Assembly: GCA_026874595.1 (NCBI GenBank) | Contig: CM049316.1 | Location: forward strand, 18,067,839 to 18,131,838 | Reading direction: 5' to 3' | DNA: 64,000 nt | Source: Sipunculus nudus | Lineage: Eukaryota; Annelida; Sipuncula; Golfingiida; Sipunculidae | Part shown: piece by piece, positions 45,540 to 57,601 of the stretch | Numbering within the stretch: position 1 is the first letter of the stretch | How the letters are laid out: each line of letters opens with the position of its first letter | Translations under genes and position numbers: made by a program | Notes under the pieces: model-generated | Database searches by the model: none | What the model was told of the DNA's origin: nothing | Seen by the model: only the letters and a program-made list of their open reading frames with translations

Positions 45540-47603
45540 GGTAGGCAAATGTAGAAAGGAAAGCCTTCAATTGCCTATTAAGACTGCCTGGGTTGTATGT
45601 TCATCAGGGGATAGAAAAAGCTACCGGTATCAAAAGACTGAAACAAGGAAAGCGTCAAGCTGGATTTAATTGACATCGTTAGCTCCAAAGGGATAACCTT
45701 CAATTTATAAAGATCAGATAGGTGATAAGGCCCCTTTCGTGGAGACTCCTTTAATTCCCCTGCCGGAGATATTTGGCATACAAGTATTTATGCGATAACT
45801 TCTTGAATGTTCCGAACTTTAAACGCCTGGTAGGGGAAACTTCAATACAGTGTGTGTTCATACATAAGATATACACAAATCATGCATCGGCATGGCTAGA
45901 ATTGATCTTGTGGTACACTGTTCCTCAAAAGATGAGTTGAGAATAGTAAAAATTCTGTGATATGTTTATTAAAAAGTGAGTTGAGAATATTGCAAAGTTA
46001 TTTGATTATACTCACAAGTATTTCATGTGGCACCAAAATCGTCTGCTCACGGGCCGATGTTAATTTCAGCTGACTCCGCTAAACACACGAGGTATTATGA
46101 CGTAAACATGTCAAGTGATATGACCTGGTTCGTCGCGAGACAACACCTGTCTGAAGTACATTTCAAGGAAAAACAACAGGTATCACACGCGACATTAGTG
46201 TCATGGCATTCTTTCTTTCAATTCATTTCATTCAACTACCAGTTTATTTTATCCGCCTCCAATTTTTTCAGGGGCGGTTAAAACACGATTTATTAATTCG
46301 GAAAATTCCATCAATCAGTTTCACAGTTGTTTTCTCAATTATATTGTAGCTATATATTTCATAATGAGAAAAAGAGGCTTTTACTAGTGTCAATTGCCGG
46401 ACTGAACTGTTTCAAGCGTTAGCCCGTTTTTAATTTTCAATTCAAAACTAAATGATAAATGATAAAATGCTTTAGACAGAGCAAGGATCATTTCCATATA
46501 ATGAAAATATATAATTTAGCACATGTGATGAGAGAGAAGAAAATTATGATACCTTTTGGGGGAGCAGTCATAAGCTGACAACAACATCAAAAACATGAAA
46601 TAAAAAATCAGTTTGTGAGCACTTTTATGATGGTTAAAATTATGTAACCTTATATATTTATATAAATTTATATTACATTTTGGGCAACTTTCTATTTTGT
46701 ATGTTTAGTGTATGTTTAAAAAAAAAGTGTCAATATTTTTAAGTATAAATTTCCTTATTTTAACTAATTCAGCCTGAGGCTGATATGAACAGTGCAGGAT
46801 TGAGACGAAATCAGGTTAAGTTTTCCCTGGAAGTATTGTTAAACCCTTTTCAGCCTACGAAGTAACGTTATATAAGGGTAGACTGAGATCTTTACAACAG
46901 GGGGACTGCTCGGTTTCCTCGGCGGAGATATAAAGGGAAGGAAGATGAAGCATGCGAAAAGCAAGGAATTCCCCCCAGATTAGCGACTGCCATCTTGTGA
47001 GAAAAAAAATAATCTACACGAGAGCATTGAGTTGATGAAAACAGGATAAAGCGTTTGATGAAATAACAAAGAGACCACTTCTCCAAGCCACTAAGCATAT
47101 ACTTTTTGTTTTCTTTTTTTATAGTCATACGTTCAGGTTTCATAATCTCAGTAGACAAAGTTTCTTTGGTAAATAATGTTAAGTACAGAAGGGTTCTATG
47201 AAAGGTTAGGTAAGTTTCACATTTACTCTTAGGAAAAGAGAAATATCACAGGTACTTTGGGTAGCCTGCATTCCTTTTGGTGGCCTGCACTTATGTCACC
47301 TTCCATTCCTACTAATTCATTTAATTCTACCACTGCACCTACGGGGAGCTTTTGCCGCCGTTGACCGCCGCCAGAGGAGCTGTGTATGTTTGGCAAGCAA
47401 TGGGCTAATTGGAAACGGATTACCAGGAATGGTATGTGACCGTTGCGTTACAGAGACTTCGTTTTATGCCTAGTGCTGTCAGCAGTGCCGGATTGCACGA
47501 CTGCTGGGCGGGCTGCAGCCAAGAACCAAACTTAACAAAAATTATATGATTCATTATAGCTCTCTATGGAAGTGTACTTGTTAGCGCTATGAAATTGTCT
47601 ATA
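45540..47603. other. non-coding stretch
   Basis: No gene recognised. Frames at 46027-46281 and 46892-47158 lack motifs. A possible TTAA-element relic end is at about 45718-45737. Confidence 0.5.
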
Positions 47604-47889
47604 TATAAGGCACCTATTTTTCAGAAAACAATGCGGGTGGGCGATTTTTTCCAATCTATTTATAATAAGGGTTCAATACAAATTTTACGTGAAAATTATT
47701 ATAACATACTTTTTTTGCAAAACCTGTAATCCACAACAAAACAAAAGGAATTTTATCGAAATTTTTATTAATTTGTTTCTTTGAAAGAAATGTTCAAACG
47801 GCCGGAGCCCAAAATCGGTAAATTTCTATTGAGATTTTAATGCGGGACACCATAATTGATGCGTGTTCCTTATAAGAAACCATTTTGTT
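47604..47889 (-). mobile_element. MITE family copy C (reverse orientation)
   Basis: Matches the reverse complement of copy B: 'ttttcagaaaacaatgcggg' and 'tgggcgatttttt' near its plus-strand start; 'caaaacaaaaggaatt', 'ttgaaagaaatgt' and 'cccaaaatcggtaaatttct' in the middle; 'aattgatgcg' near the end. The termini (aaggcacc and ...aagaaacca) are more eroded than in copy B. Confidence 0.7.
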
Positions 47890-50800
47890 GGGCTTAAGTA
47901 CTACTTTTTATATCATATTAGTAGCAGTATATGAAAAATTACACGCAAAGTTTTAATTGTTCTAATATACGTTTGGGGGAACGGGCCGTTCAGTATGAAT
48001 ATAAAAATGTCGTCAACTCGATGCAGTGAGGGTACAGAAAGGGGACAATGTAGACCCAGTTGTGTTTTTTTAAACAGAGCCACAACTGGGTCTAGGGGGC
48101 GTAGATCTGATGGAAGAATCAATTAGGATACGGGAAAAAAATGTAAAACCGGACGCGCTTTGGGTGGAAGAGAAATGGAATGACAATTGGCCGAGCGATT
48201 TTGTTACCAGGCCACCACCCCATTGTCCGCCATCTTTCAGGATAAAAAGGCGTTTGATTAAATATTCGGTCGATTTATTAGCAGCGCAACATGGCCGTGA
48301 GATAGAGCGTCCACTATAGCACGCTTGGGGGTAGTAAAACTCCAGAACACGTCATCGAGTGATAGCGAACAGATGCCGGTATGACTCAACTCGTTTCGTG
48401 AATTATGGCGTCTCCCGAATAAACGATGTGTCTGAGAACGAGGCTATAAATCACCAAGACACTCATTGTTGGGTTACAGGCTTATATCCCTACTGAGGCT
48501 TTTGTTGATTCCAACAATGACTGCCTGTAACCGAATGCAAGCTGTCAACCGCAGGCGGTACAGGCCTCATCGGTTTCTCACCCTCGGTTAATGAGTTTAA
48601 TCAATAAAAAAATAAGTAGCAACAATTTGTCCCAAATCTCTGTGTTATTGACAATGAAATCTTAATCATGCCCAGTTGTTTGCATTTCTGTCACTAATAA
48701 ATCAGTTAAATGGTCGCATAAAGTTACAAAAACCGGTAGGTGAATAAAAGATGCACATTAAGCGTTAGTATTCCTAGAGAAGCATTTGCCCACGTGGTGA
48801 CCTATGGGTGATCATTAAACTTTATTTATCGGTCTGAAATTCGTCCCTTTAGAATCGTTTAACAAGTTTCCAAAAAAAAACATATATAACCTTCCAGCGA
48901 CAGAAAAAAAATAATAGAGCGGCAATCAGTAGAGCTCATACCTAATCCCTCCACCAAGGTAGAACAATACGCGATATCGCTATACTCTCGGGTGTGGAGA
49001 AAGAAATTGACTGCTTACCTCAAAAACTGCCGACAAACAACTATTGCCCCCTAGCGTCCAGCCTGACCAGCCCATTCATTCTACACAGCTGCGGGTTCAC
49101 CGAGCATAATGCTTTTAATTGCTGATCATCCCGGAATTTATTATCTATTATACTTTTTAATCCGTGTTAAAACCATTATGAGGGAACATAACAAAAACAT
49201 GTGACATTGCTGCATTCGGCAAAGTTTGCATTAGAACTTGATCTTGAAACAACTGCTTAGCATAATGATTTAGTTGAAGTTACACAGGCCTTTCATTCAT
49301 GGATAAACGTCATTTTTGAAAGATTCCTAGAATTCATCGTACATTCTGGTACGCAGCAATTGTAACCTCGTATTTATTTAATAATCATATTAATAATCAC
49401 TTGAATGGAAAAAAGCTGCGCCCGCCAAGCTGTTTTTCTCCTCCATCTACGGGAGAATCTGCATAGGCGATATCGCTTGTTCTACTGCACCCTGTCTTTA
49501 CCTGGACCAGCGGGGTACCCTTAATTCCGACATGCTGCTTACGACCTCCGTTTTTTTTGTCTATATGCAAAATGTCAAACCCGTTGAATACAAAAGAGTA
49601 CCCAAAGGATAGTTTCAATGTGGGCCTTCATCTGCGGATAGCGTTAGGTGGCATTTCGACCCGCAGCTTCTTAGCCGGTAGAACGCCTTCAGGATGACCG
49701 CGCCCCTGTCTGCGGACTATAGAGGAATTCAAAGCCAATTTCAAAAAGGTCTTCCCTGGCCCATATTTCAAATCGGCATGGAAATCGGTTCATTGTTTTT
49801 GCGTAACCAATCTAACAGACGAACAAACCAACAAACAGAGAGATACGAGGAAAACATAATTTGAAGAGATTAAAACGGATGACAATATGTCTAAGAGCTG
49901 CGGACTTTTTTTCAGAAAACCAAAACGCAAATATGCAAAAACCTTTAAAGGTTTCATATTGTCTTCTATATTAATCCACATTCTCTCAAAAAGGAATGAA
50001 TTTAATTTTTACTGGAACCTGGAGAACTGGTTTTAAATTTGAGTCAATCGAGAATAAAAATTTAACAGTTTACACACAGAAATCAAGAAAATTATTTCAG
50101 TATGGCAAAATTATATTGGACATAATATTTTCCAGCTATTTCATATTTCTTTTACTTCCAAAGTATTCAAAGGTTTGAAATCCCTAAATTTTATTTCTCA
50201 AAATGTAAAGTAAAAATGAGAAATAGACCTGTAATTTATTTAACAATGACAGAGTCAAAGCACAGAAAAGATTCACCAAACCTACACCTTGATTGGTGTA
50301 ACATAAAATCAAAGTAATAAGGACTTTTTTAAATAACTACAATTATTGAGATATTTGAAATTCGTTTCAAATTACGAAATTTTAAAATTAAAGATTAGAA
50401 AGAGGTCGATACTTTGTTAAATCTTTGATGTTGGACTAAACACACGACTAAAGCAATATACTGCTGATTTTTACACAATCTGCAAAGAATCAAGGGCAGT
50501 TAAAATATACTATTTTTTTGTAATTAGATATATTTTGTTATATCAAATCTTTGAAATAAAGATTAATTTTCAGTAATAAAAGATTTTTTGTTCCATGCAT
50601 ATTGATACTAAACACACACATAAAAATAATTAACTTAATATTTTATTATTCTTTCTAAACATACTTCAACATTAATTTTTTTTTTAAATCATAGATCACT
50701 TTCACGTGGATTCGCTGCAACAAAGACACATCTGAAATTTATGTATGAGATATAAACTGTTCGATATTTGTAAATTGAGCCTCTACTCTTACAAAATAAC

Positions 50801-51123
50801 GAATTTTATTTCTAAAAAAATCAAAACAAAATAATATTTTTACCATTTAAAATTTCAGCGTGGTTTTGATGTCAGAAGGTAACGCTTCAAATGACATCCA
50901 AATCAACTTTCTACCTTATTTTCTGTGTTGACCATGCTTCTGTGTATATTTGATAATATATGCGGACTTCCATCATTTATTTTCCACTGCCTGTTTAGGA
51001 TTTGATGAGATTCTGTTTTGTTGATAAAGCAGAAATAAAAGATGTTTGAGCTGTTTAATCCATTAATATCATTTAATATCACCCAAAAAAAAAAATAAAT
51101 GATTATAATATTAGATAATCATT
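47890..51123. other. non-coding stretch with one short perfect hairpin
   Basis: 48051-48064 (TAGACCCAGTTGTG) and 48081-48094 (CACAACTGGGTCTA) form a perfect 14-bp stem with a 16-base loop. A frame at 48110-48319 (69 codons, ATG start) follows but is not recognisable. Otherwise AT-rich with no gene seen. Confidence 0.5.
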
Positions 51124-51270
51124 AAAACCTGTCCCATTTACTGTAATATCAGGTAGTAATTTAAACCTGTCCCACCCACTATAGTGTAAAGGTTGGTCTT
51201 TTAAACCTGTCAAATTCACTATATTATCAGTAGGTATATAAACCCTATCCACTCACTATATTTGAATGAA
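51124..51270. repeat. minisatellite, about 39-bp unit, four copies
   Basis: Units beginning 'aaacctgtccca', 'aaacctgtccca', 'aaacctgtcaaa' and 'aaaccctatcca' start at about 51124, 51163, 51203 and 51240, each followed by a 'cactata' or 'tactgta' block. Moderately diverged. Confidence 0.75.
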
Positions 51271-51319
51271 CTTTTGATATAATTCAGTACATGTTCGCAT
51301 AAAACCCATCCATTTATGT

Positions 51320-51320
51320 T

Positions 51321-51375
<55 letters not shown>
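51320..51375. repeat. (TA)n microsatellite at LINE 3' end
   Basis: About 27 TA units directly abutting the 3' end of the minus-strand LINE. Confidence 0.95.
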
Positions 51376-51378
<3 letters not shown>

Positions 51379-53041
51379 ACCAGGATGGCCCATTCAGCAT
51401 GTTCAGCTGTTTTTCGATGGGGTCCTGAATATCACAGAGAATTATACATTGACAAAGAGATATACATAACATGAAATATTAATATAGTCATGAAAATAAA
51501 TAAAATGTTTAAAAAGATCATCTAAACATACACATATTTAAAACATAGATTGCTATATATGACACTATTACAAATATATACAATTATAAAGGTCGAGTAA
51601 CTAAGATTCTCAGTTTTAAAACATGGAAATCATCATAGGAAGGATTTATGTATTAAATTACTGAACAGTTGGTTCCAGTGATGCGGACCTGCGTTAAGAA
51701 AGCTTGCTTTAAACCTGTCAGTTCTCGGTTTAACGATGGCAAGATTGCCACTGGTCGTATGTCGTGTATTGTATGAGTTACATGCATATTCTAGACCATG
51801 TCTAAAAGTAGGAAGTGTATCACCAAATAAAATTAAAAAAACTGAAAGATTTACAAAACTGAAAGATTTATCTATGTTCCACGGTCATCCAACCTAACTG
51901 AATGATTAGTGATGCTAGAGAAGTTTTTGTAACAATACGGGCAGTGTTTTTGGAGTCTCTACATTTGTGATTTGTACGTTTTCAAGCATCCACCCCAAAC
52001 GGAAAGACAGTATTCAATATGGCTTTGAATAAGGGAATGATATATAAGTTTTAGAATTGTGTTTGTTGAAACTTGCTAAGTCGGTAAAGGACATGTAATT
52101 TTGTGATGATTTTAACGTAAAGATAATCTACATGATCCTTCCCTTTTAAGAGGCAGTCGACGATTAAACCCAAATGTTTTGTGTTATTTTCAGGAATTAA
52201 TGTAACATTATTAATGCTAATATTTTAGTAAAATTAGAGTTATGAATGAATACCACAATACGCGACTTAGCAGGGTTGATTCATAAATGATTTACTCTGA
52301 ACCATTCAGGGCAATGTCAATATTGCTTTGTAAATGGCTGATTGCATTATCGGCGGAATCATCACAGGTAGGCAATGTGATATCGTCAGCAAAAAGTATA
52401 CACTTGTTATTCATATAGCTCGGGATAATCATATTTAAATAAGAAATAGTATAGGCCCTTGTACTGTGCCTTGAGGAGTACCGATGTTTACGGTAGAAAT
52501 TTTTTTAATTGAACATGAGGAAACAAACTGGCGCCTGTCGGATAAATAAGAATTGAACCATTCGAGCTCAACATTTTCTATTCCATAATTCGTGAGTTTT
52601 CACGTAATACAGAATGATCGAGGCTGTCGAAACCCGTTCTTTATGTCCATAAAGCACACAGCTTTCATTTTATTATTATCAAGGTAAGACATTCATCGAC
52701 TAGCGTATGTAAGGCAAAGTGAGTTGACCGATTGGTTAGGTATGCAAACTGTTTATCAGTTAACGTTTGATTTTTATTTAGGTGTGCGACAACATGGCAT
52801 TTTAAAAATGTTCTAAGTTTTTTTGGACATGTCCAGTGACGGAAACAGGACGGCAATAGGTAGGGTCACACTTGGTACCAGAACCCATGTAAATTGGAGT
52901 GATACGCGCTGTTTTCCAGTCCTGAGGAACACTGCCAGTTGAAAGAGAAAGATTAAACAGATGAGCCAGGCATGGATAAATTACAGATGAAGCTATTTTG
53001 AGAAAGAATCGAGACATCCCTAACACATCATCCTTTAATTT
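51376..53041 (-). mobile_element. non-LTR retrotransposon (LINE), 5'-truncated, CR1/Jockey-like
   Basis: On the minus strand the reverse transcriptase reads, in order: CLAHLFNLSLSTGSVPQDWK (52802-53026), LNKNQTLTDKQFAYLTNRST in another frame, NIGTPQGTVQGPILFL, then NMIIPSYMNNKCILFADDIT. The FADD catalytic box is encoded at 52382-52393. The C-terminal tail, DRFKASFLNAGPHHWNQL, is at about 51660-51720. Frameshifts and stops between blocks make it inactive. It would copy its own RNA at a nicked target. The 5' end, including any endonuclease, is missing where it meets (TA)n at 53048. The clade is an inference from motif style. Its last 100 bp recur at 59560-59690. Confidence 0.88.
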
Positions 53042-53044
53042 ATT

Positions 53045-53047
<3 letters not shown>

Positions 53048-53111
<64 letters not shown>

Positions 53112-53119
53112 ATATATAT
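53048..53119. repeat. (TA)n microsatellite at LINE truncation point
   Basis: About 29 TA units, then interrupted TA. It forms the upstream border of the minus-strand LINE. Confidence 0.96.
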
Positions 53120-53753
53120 TAGTGCGTCAGCTGTACCTATATTCCTCAAAGAATGGACGGACTATATATATTCTTGGTTTGCAGTAGGTCAGACAGAAGC
53201 CATGAACCCATGTCGCCAACCACTGCACCCTTCTTCTGTCATTACATATCCCGGGTACTGTTAATTGTGTACAGCTGCGCCAGGGTTATTCTATCACTCT
53301 TCTTAGTTCCTGTAAAGGTCCAGGCACGGTCCCAGCTGATAGCTCGATTCGTCTTTCTGGCCTCAGGAGAATTTGATGTCAAGAGGTCGCTTTCAACACG
53401 AGGGATTACTGACGGGTCAGCATGAACGACTGACGTGCCCATTAATACATAAATGTTACCGTATACAGAGTCAGTCTGAGCATTTATGTTATTCCGCACT
53501 GACATCCAGAGCATGACACGAAATTCACTATAAGATAAACTTTTATCTAACAGAAATAGAAGATCACTTCCTTGAAACCAAAAATCTGACGGGTGATAGG
53601 CCATAACCCTCAATACAATCAATACTATTTGTAAGAAGCATACGCAAAACATTGAAACACTTGAAAAAATCGATAACCTCAGATAGAAATTGTTTGAAAA
53701 CGTAGTAAGACATCACTTAAGTGTTTATTCATGAAAATAACGGATTTGTATAC
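53120..53753. other. non-coding stretch, no gene seen
   Basis: A minus-strand frame of 136 codons (53242-53652) is fairly long but I recognise no domain in it. Its start falls in low-information sequence and the opposite strand is open too (53153-53425). Left uncalled. Confidence 0.45.
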
Positions 53754-53768
53754 ATATATATATATATT

Positions 53769-53813
<45 letters not shown>
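53754..53813. repeat. compound (TA)n-(GA)n microsatellite
   Basis: TA units with one TTTA interruption, then 11 GA units. Confidence 0.95.
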
Positions 53814-53889
53814 GAAGGGAGAGAGATGTATGATTAGCCATGCTGGTTCATTGTACATAGAAATTTAACATGAAAACACAGAAAAGTCG

Positions 53890-53940
53890 GTACACTGCTG
53901 ATGGGATTCGAACCGATGGCCGTCTGTTCTGTGCCAATTG
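53890..53940 (-). other. possible SINE-head relic (B-box-like)
   Basis: The minus strand reads GGTTCGAATCCC (rc of 53905-53916 'gggattcgaacc'), a pol III B-box match. No clear A box or tail is seen, so this is only a candidate fragment. Confidence 0.3.
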
Positions 53941-54246
53941 CATTTCTATACTGCCTAATAACAGAAATTCGATTTAAATCAACAATTAAGTAAAAGAAAG
54001 GACATCGAACTTATGATGGTGGCCATTTAGGGCACAGTTTATGGAGAACATTTCTGCGCTACAGTTTCTTTTGCAACCCAAATCCATTCAGTTTGGTTTA
54101 AAGAAGGGTTTCCCCGATAAATGTCTGTCACATTGTGTGTCGTAAAAAATGTTTATGAGGTATCATTCACAGATTCCCACTGATAATATACAGGTGGTAT
54201 ATGCAGAATGGTACGAAGAATACACATGAAACCCTTGAATGCTTGT

Positions 54247-54308
54247 TGTTTTTTCCGGGAATCAAATATTTCGGCATTCATATTGGTCAATCCTGTATGT
54301 TTGTCTAT
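54247..54308 (+). repeat. isolated unit of the hairpin minisatellite
   Basis: 'ccgggaatcaaatatttcgg', then 'cattcatattggtcaatcct' and 'gtatgtttgtct' match the unit at 63472-63531 (gccggaatcaaatatttcgg and so on) with about nine differences. It is a single copy here, 9 kb from the array. Confidence 0.75.
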
Positions 54309-55133
54309 GGAGGTTACATGTAGTTTTTATGTAACATCCTTGGTTTGTCCTGTCCTCGCTCTACAATCAATTTATGTAATATATTTGCAAGTCTCGCAAA
54401 ATCTCGCACCATTTCTCGTAAAACAAGATTTTGCGAGATATCACTAAAATACGCTCTATAGGTCAAAGTTCTGGAGCAACAGTTTTGAAACTCTGCTGTT
54501 TTGTATTATACAAGAAAATCACGAAACCGATTTTTTATGTTTTATTATGGCCACGAGGGGGCGTTTTATATGGAACACTTTAAATAGCCTTTCTTTTTCA
54601 ATATCTCTGAAACTATAAAAATATCACAACATTTAATGCAGCATCTAAGACTACGATCTTTGGTGTATTTCTAGGTCAAATTGGCTTCATTATATGGCAA
54701 CCATGGTTACCTTTTTTAGGGTAAAAGTTATGAAACTTGAAAATATCTACAAAGTCAACAATGCCCCAACCACTCCCCTATTTTTATTTTGTCCTTTACT
54801 GGCTTCAAAGGATGTCACGCTTTTTGTGGAGGCGTTATGGGATTTTCATAAATTTCGTGATTGATGGCCGGTTCTAAAGGGTAATCCCTTTAATCCAGTA
54901 CAAACTAAAAAATGTCCAGAGGACTGTATCACCCGCCAAATGGGAATGTGACACACCATCAAACTGGCACACACTCACAGTCACAGAACTGACCGAAAAA
55001 ACCTTGTGCAGGCTTAATTAGAGAACCTAATCTGCTGCCAATACGGAAAGTGTCTTATAGGATGCAGCTGCTATTATTATTAAAAGTAAATTCAAGTATA
55101 TTTATACCAATATTTTGTATAAAACAATTCATA
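54309..55133. other. non-coding stretch
   Basis: A short 'ctcgcaaaatctcgc' / 'ttgcgagatatc' inverted cluster lies at 54390-54440. No gene seen. Confidence 0.5.
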
Positions 55134-55937
55134 ACAAGAGCTCCGCAAACATACATAATACGCCGGTTGTGTATCCGGTGACCTCTGACCTCATTAAATA
55201 TGTGTGAATTTTGATGAGAATATAATTCAGGTGGTATATATGTTTAATGAGTGTCATGAAAATCCATAAGATTTTTGGTAATTCACCATGGTGCCACCAA
55301 AGTTGGGAGACCTCTGACTTTATTAGATATGCGTGGAATTTTCCTATAATCGTAATCGGTTTAGTTCATCTATTATTAGGTAGTTATGGTGAGTTTCGTG
55401 AAAATTCATCAAATCCTTGATAAGTTATCGCGGCGACACTAAAAGTAAATTGAATGGCCGGTCAGATGGATGGACGGAGGGACTTTTATAGACTTGGGCA
55501 ATCCTATGAGAGTTTTATGACGGGGCTGTCACAGGTCTCTTGTTTGAACCTTATGTTATTTTTTCCGTAGCTTCCAATATTTAATGAGATAATTTGCATA
55601 TTTTAATAAATTGGGGGAAATTACTTAATAATAAAGTAATAAATTCAGAATATGGCAGGAGAATGACAGATAATTATTTATTAGGAACGAATTATTCATC
55701 TTTTTTCACATATAGCAAAACATTTATTCAAAAATGAAGGTTTTAGATGAAAAAAGCGAATAAATTATGCGAATTAGCCACATTTAAAAGTTTATTGTGT
55801 GTTTGGAAAAGAACATTACAAAAAGGAAATGATTGATCCTTTTATTGATTTGGCCTAACATGTTTTATTATTATCATTTTGTAAAGTTAACTTACACATA
55901 TAAATTATTTTATTAAATAATTTGCATATGTATGTAG
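55134..55937 (+). repeat. interspersed repeat, plus-strand copy
   Basis: Organisation: 'aacaagagct' start; two tandem units of about 120-150 bp (each with 'gacctctgac..ttatta/attaaatatgygtg' and 'cgtgaaaat/catgaaaat', from 55172 and about 55285); a GACGG-type tract (gatggatggacggaggga); 'atcctatgag..tttatgacgg'; then an AT-rich tail. 55497-55937 is an inverse match of 57602-58045. A further partial tandem unit (55940-56126) follows. Family not named; it resembles repeats common in mollusc genomes. Confidence 0.6.
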
Positions 55938-55939
55938 GG

Positions 55940-56126
55940 ATACCAAAGTTGGGTGACCTCTGAACTTATTAAATATGCGTGAAATTGGCTGGAAATCGAA
56001 ATTGTGCGAGATATAACATTGATAAATATTTATGCTGAGTTTGATCAAAATCCATCGTATTCCTCGTAAGTTATCGCGACGACACCACAAAGTAGCCTTG
56101 AGACCTCTAACCTCATTAAGGCGGGG
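55940..56126 (+). repeat. additional tandem unit of the interspersed repeat
   Basis: 'ccaaagttgggtgacctctg', then 'ttattaaatatgcgtg', 'ttatcgcgacgacacc' and a second 'gacctctaacctcatta' parallel the units at 55172-55440. It abuts the start of the decayed reading frame at about 56121. Confidence 0.65.
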
Positions 56127-56819
56127 ATTGTTTCCTGCTATGGTGATTGCATCTGTAGCATCCTACCAGCTTTTCATATTTTAACTGCCTGTGATACAAT
56201 ATCATATCCTTATAACGTTGGCAAGTTGAAACCGCTCAAAAAGATGAATAAAGAAAACAAAGCAAGTTATATTTCATCTATGGGAAATACAAAAACATCG
56301 TATAAGCAGCAGGAAAATTGTTTGAAGTTTGTCAAGGAGGTTTTTATCCAGGCAGAGAAACTGAGTCTTTTGTTGAAACAAGAATGCGCACGTAAACAAA
56401 ACAGAAAACCAAATCTAGCTTGGCATTGCTCCCTGACCCAAGCAGCACCAAAGATGCATTTAAAACGTGCTGATCTCAAAGCATACATCTGGTATCATTG
56501 TCTATCACAAAAAAAACTGACAACGTTCCCCGAGAACAGAGGATGGTATGCAACATAAGATGGAATGAAACCTATATGGTATCAATGCACACAACTGTCC
56601 ACATGTCTGTCAAAGGAATAGTTAAGAGTAGAGCAGATATCTGGGGATGATCCTGATGATCTGTTAGGTGAAACACGTGCTTCAAGACGTCCAAGAAAAA
56701 GTCAAGACAAAGTATCGGAGAAAGATGCTTGCCAAAATTCTTATAATGAGTCAGATGAATCTCTTTCAGACAGAAGTAGTGGCGGTGATTCTGATAGCAG
56801 TCAAATTGAAAGTGAATAA
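56121..56819 (+). pseudogene. decayed 232-codon frame, C-terminal part of an unnamed multicopy protein
   Basis: One reading frame runs from 56121 to a TAA at 56817-56819 with only two internal stops (TAA 56556, TAG 56619). It starts with CYGDCICSILPAFHILTACD, continues with TISYPYNVGKLKPLKKMNK and a charged helical middle, has LKRADLKAYIWYHCLSQKK and DGMKPIWYQCTQLS around the first stop, and ends in an acidic Ser-rich tail (SLSDRSSGGDSDSSQIESE). From memory, the LPAFH-TGCDT-S block and R-DL-AYIW block recall uncharacterised proteins that are highly multicopy in invertebrate genomes and probably transposon-borne; I cannot name a function. The ATG in frame is internal. The 5' part is lost at the repeat border. 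It lies between opposed repeat arms. Confidence 0.6.
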
Positions 56820-57601
56820 GAGTGAATAAACATTAAGCTTGGTAAAGAATTTATTGTCGTCATCTACGCGGCACAAAGGAAATATGCTTTGCACGATACC
56901 TTGCCATCATTAAAATTCTGACACCTACCGCGGATCCATATTGAAATCTCTGTTACTTTTATGATGACATGGGAACTTTCTCAAAATCATATCCTCATTA
57001 AGCTGACAGCTGATGTTTCATTTCATTTTGTGTAAGCTCTCATTGTTTTGTCTTTAATGAAGACATATCACATTAAAATATAGTGTTTAACACTATGACA
57101 TCTTCCTTTTATGCCTTTTAAATAAAATAAAACAAATGCTAGTAAGACGAACATTTCAGTTCTTTTTTTTGTATTATATTACTGGTTTTTAATTCGTTTT
57201 TAACAAAAACCAGGAGAACATAATATGGATTACTCTTTACGCTAATTCCCACCAGTACATATGTTCGTTAATTAAATATTTCTTATATTTGCGCAAAAGT
57301 ATATTTATAACGTAACAAATTACCTCTAACATGTAAAAATGAGTTCCTTGACATCTGAAACCCACGAATGCGTGTGCTGCTTGCTTATTTTACAACCATT
57401 AATGCCATACTAACGATTTAACCCGTCCCTCATTATGTATGCAAATTACCTAATAATTAATCGGACCATTGGAGGGGAAGATTAATTACAACATGGCACC
57501 TAAGCAAGTAGGCTTACAATTTTTTTCACAAGGAATAAATTCCAACTAATGACAACTATTGAATATTTTAAAATTTATTGATTTTCATGTTGAACATATA
57601 T
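56820..57601. other. non-coding stretch downstream of the decayed frame
   Basis: AATAAA-type motifs occur at about 56824 and 57120, of unknown use. No further domains recognised. Confidence 0.45.

Noticed and set aside
48110-48319. 69-codon frame starting with ATG after a hairpin
   Set aside because: No domain, no convincing splice sites, ends without context. Not enough for a gene call.
53242-53652. 136-codon minus-strand frame
   Set aside because: No recognisable domain or splice context, and the opposite strand is open over part of it. Kept as uncalled.
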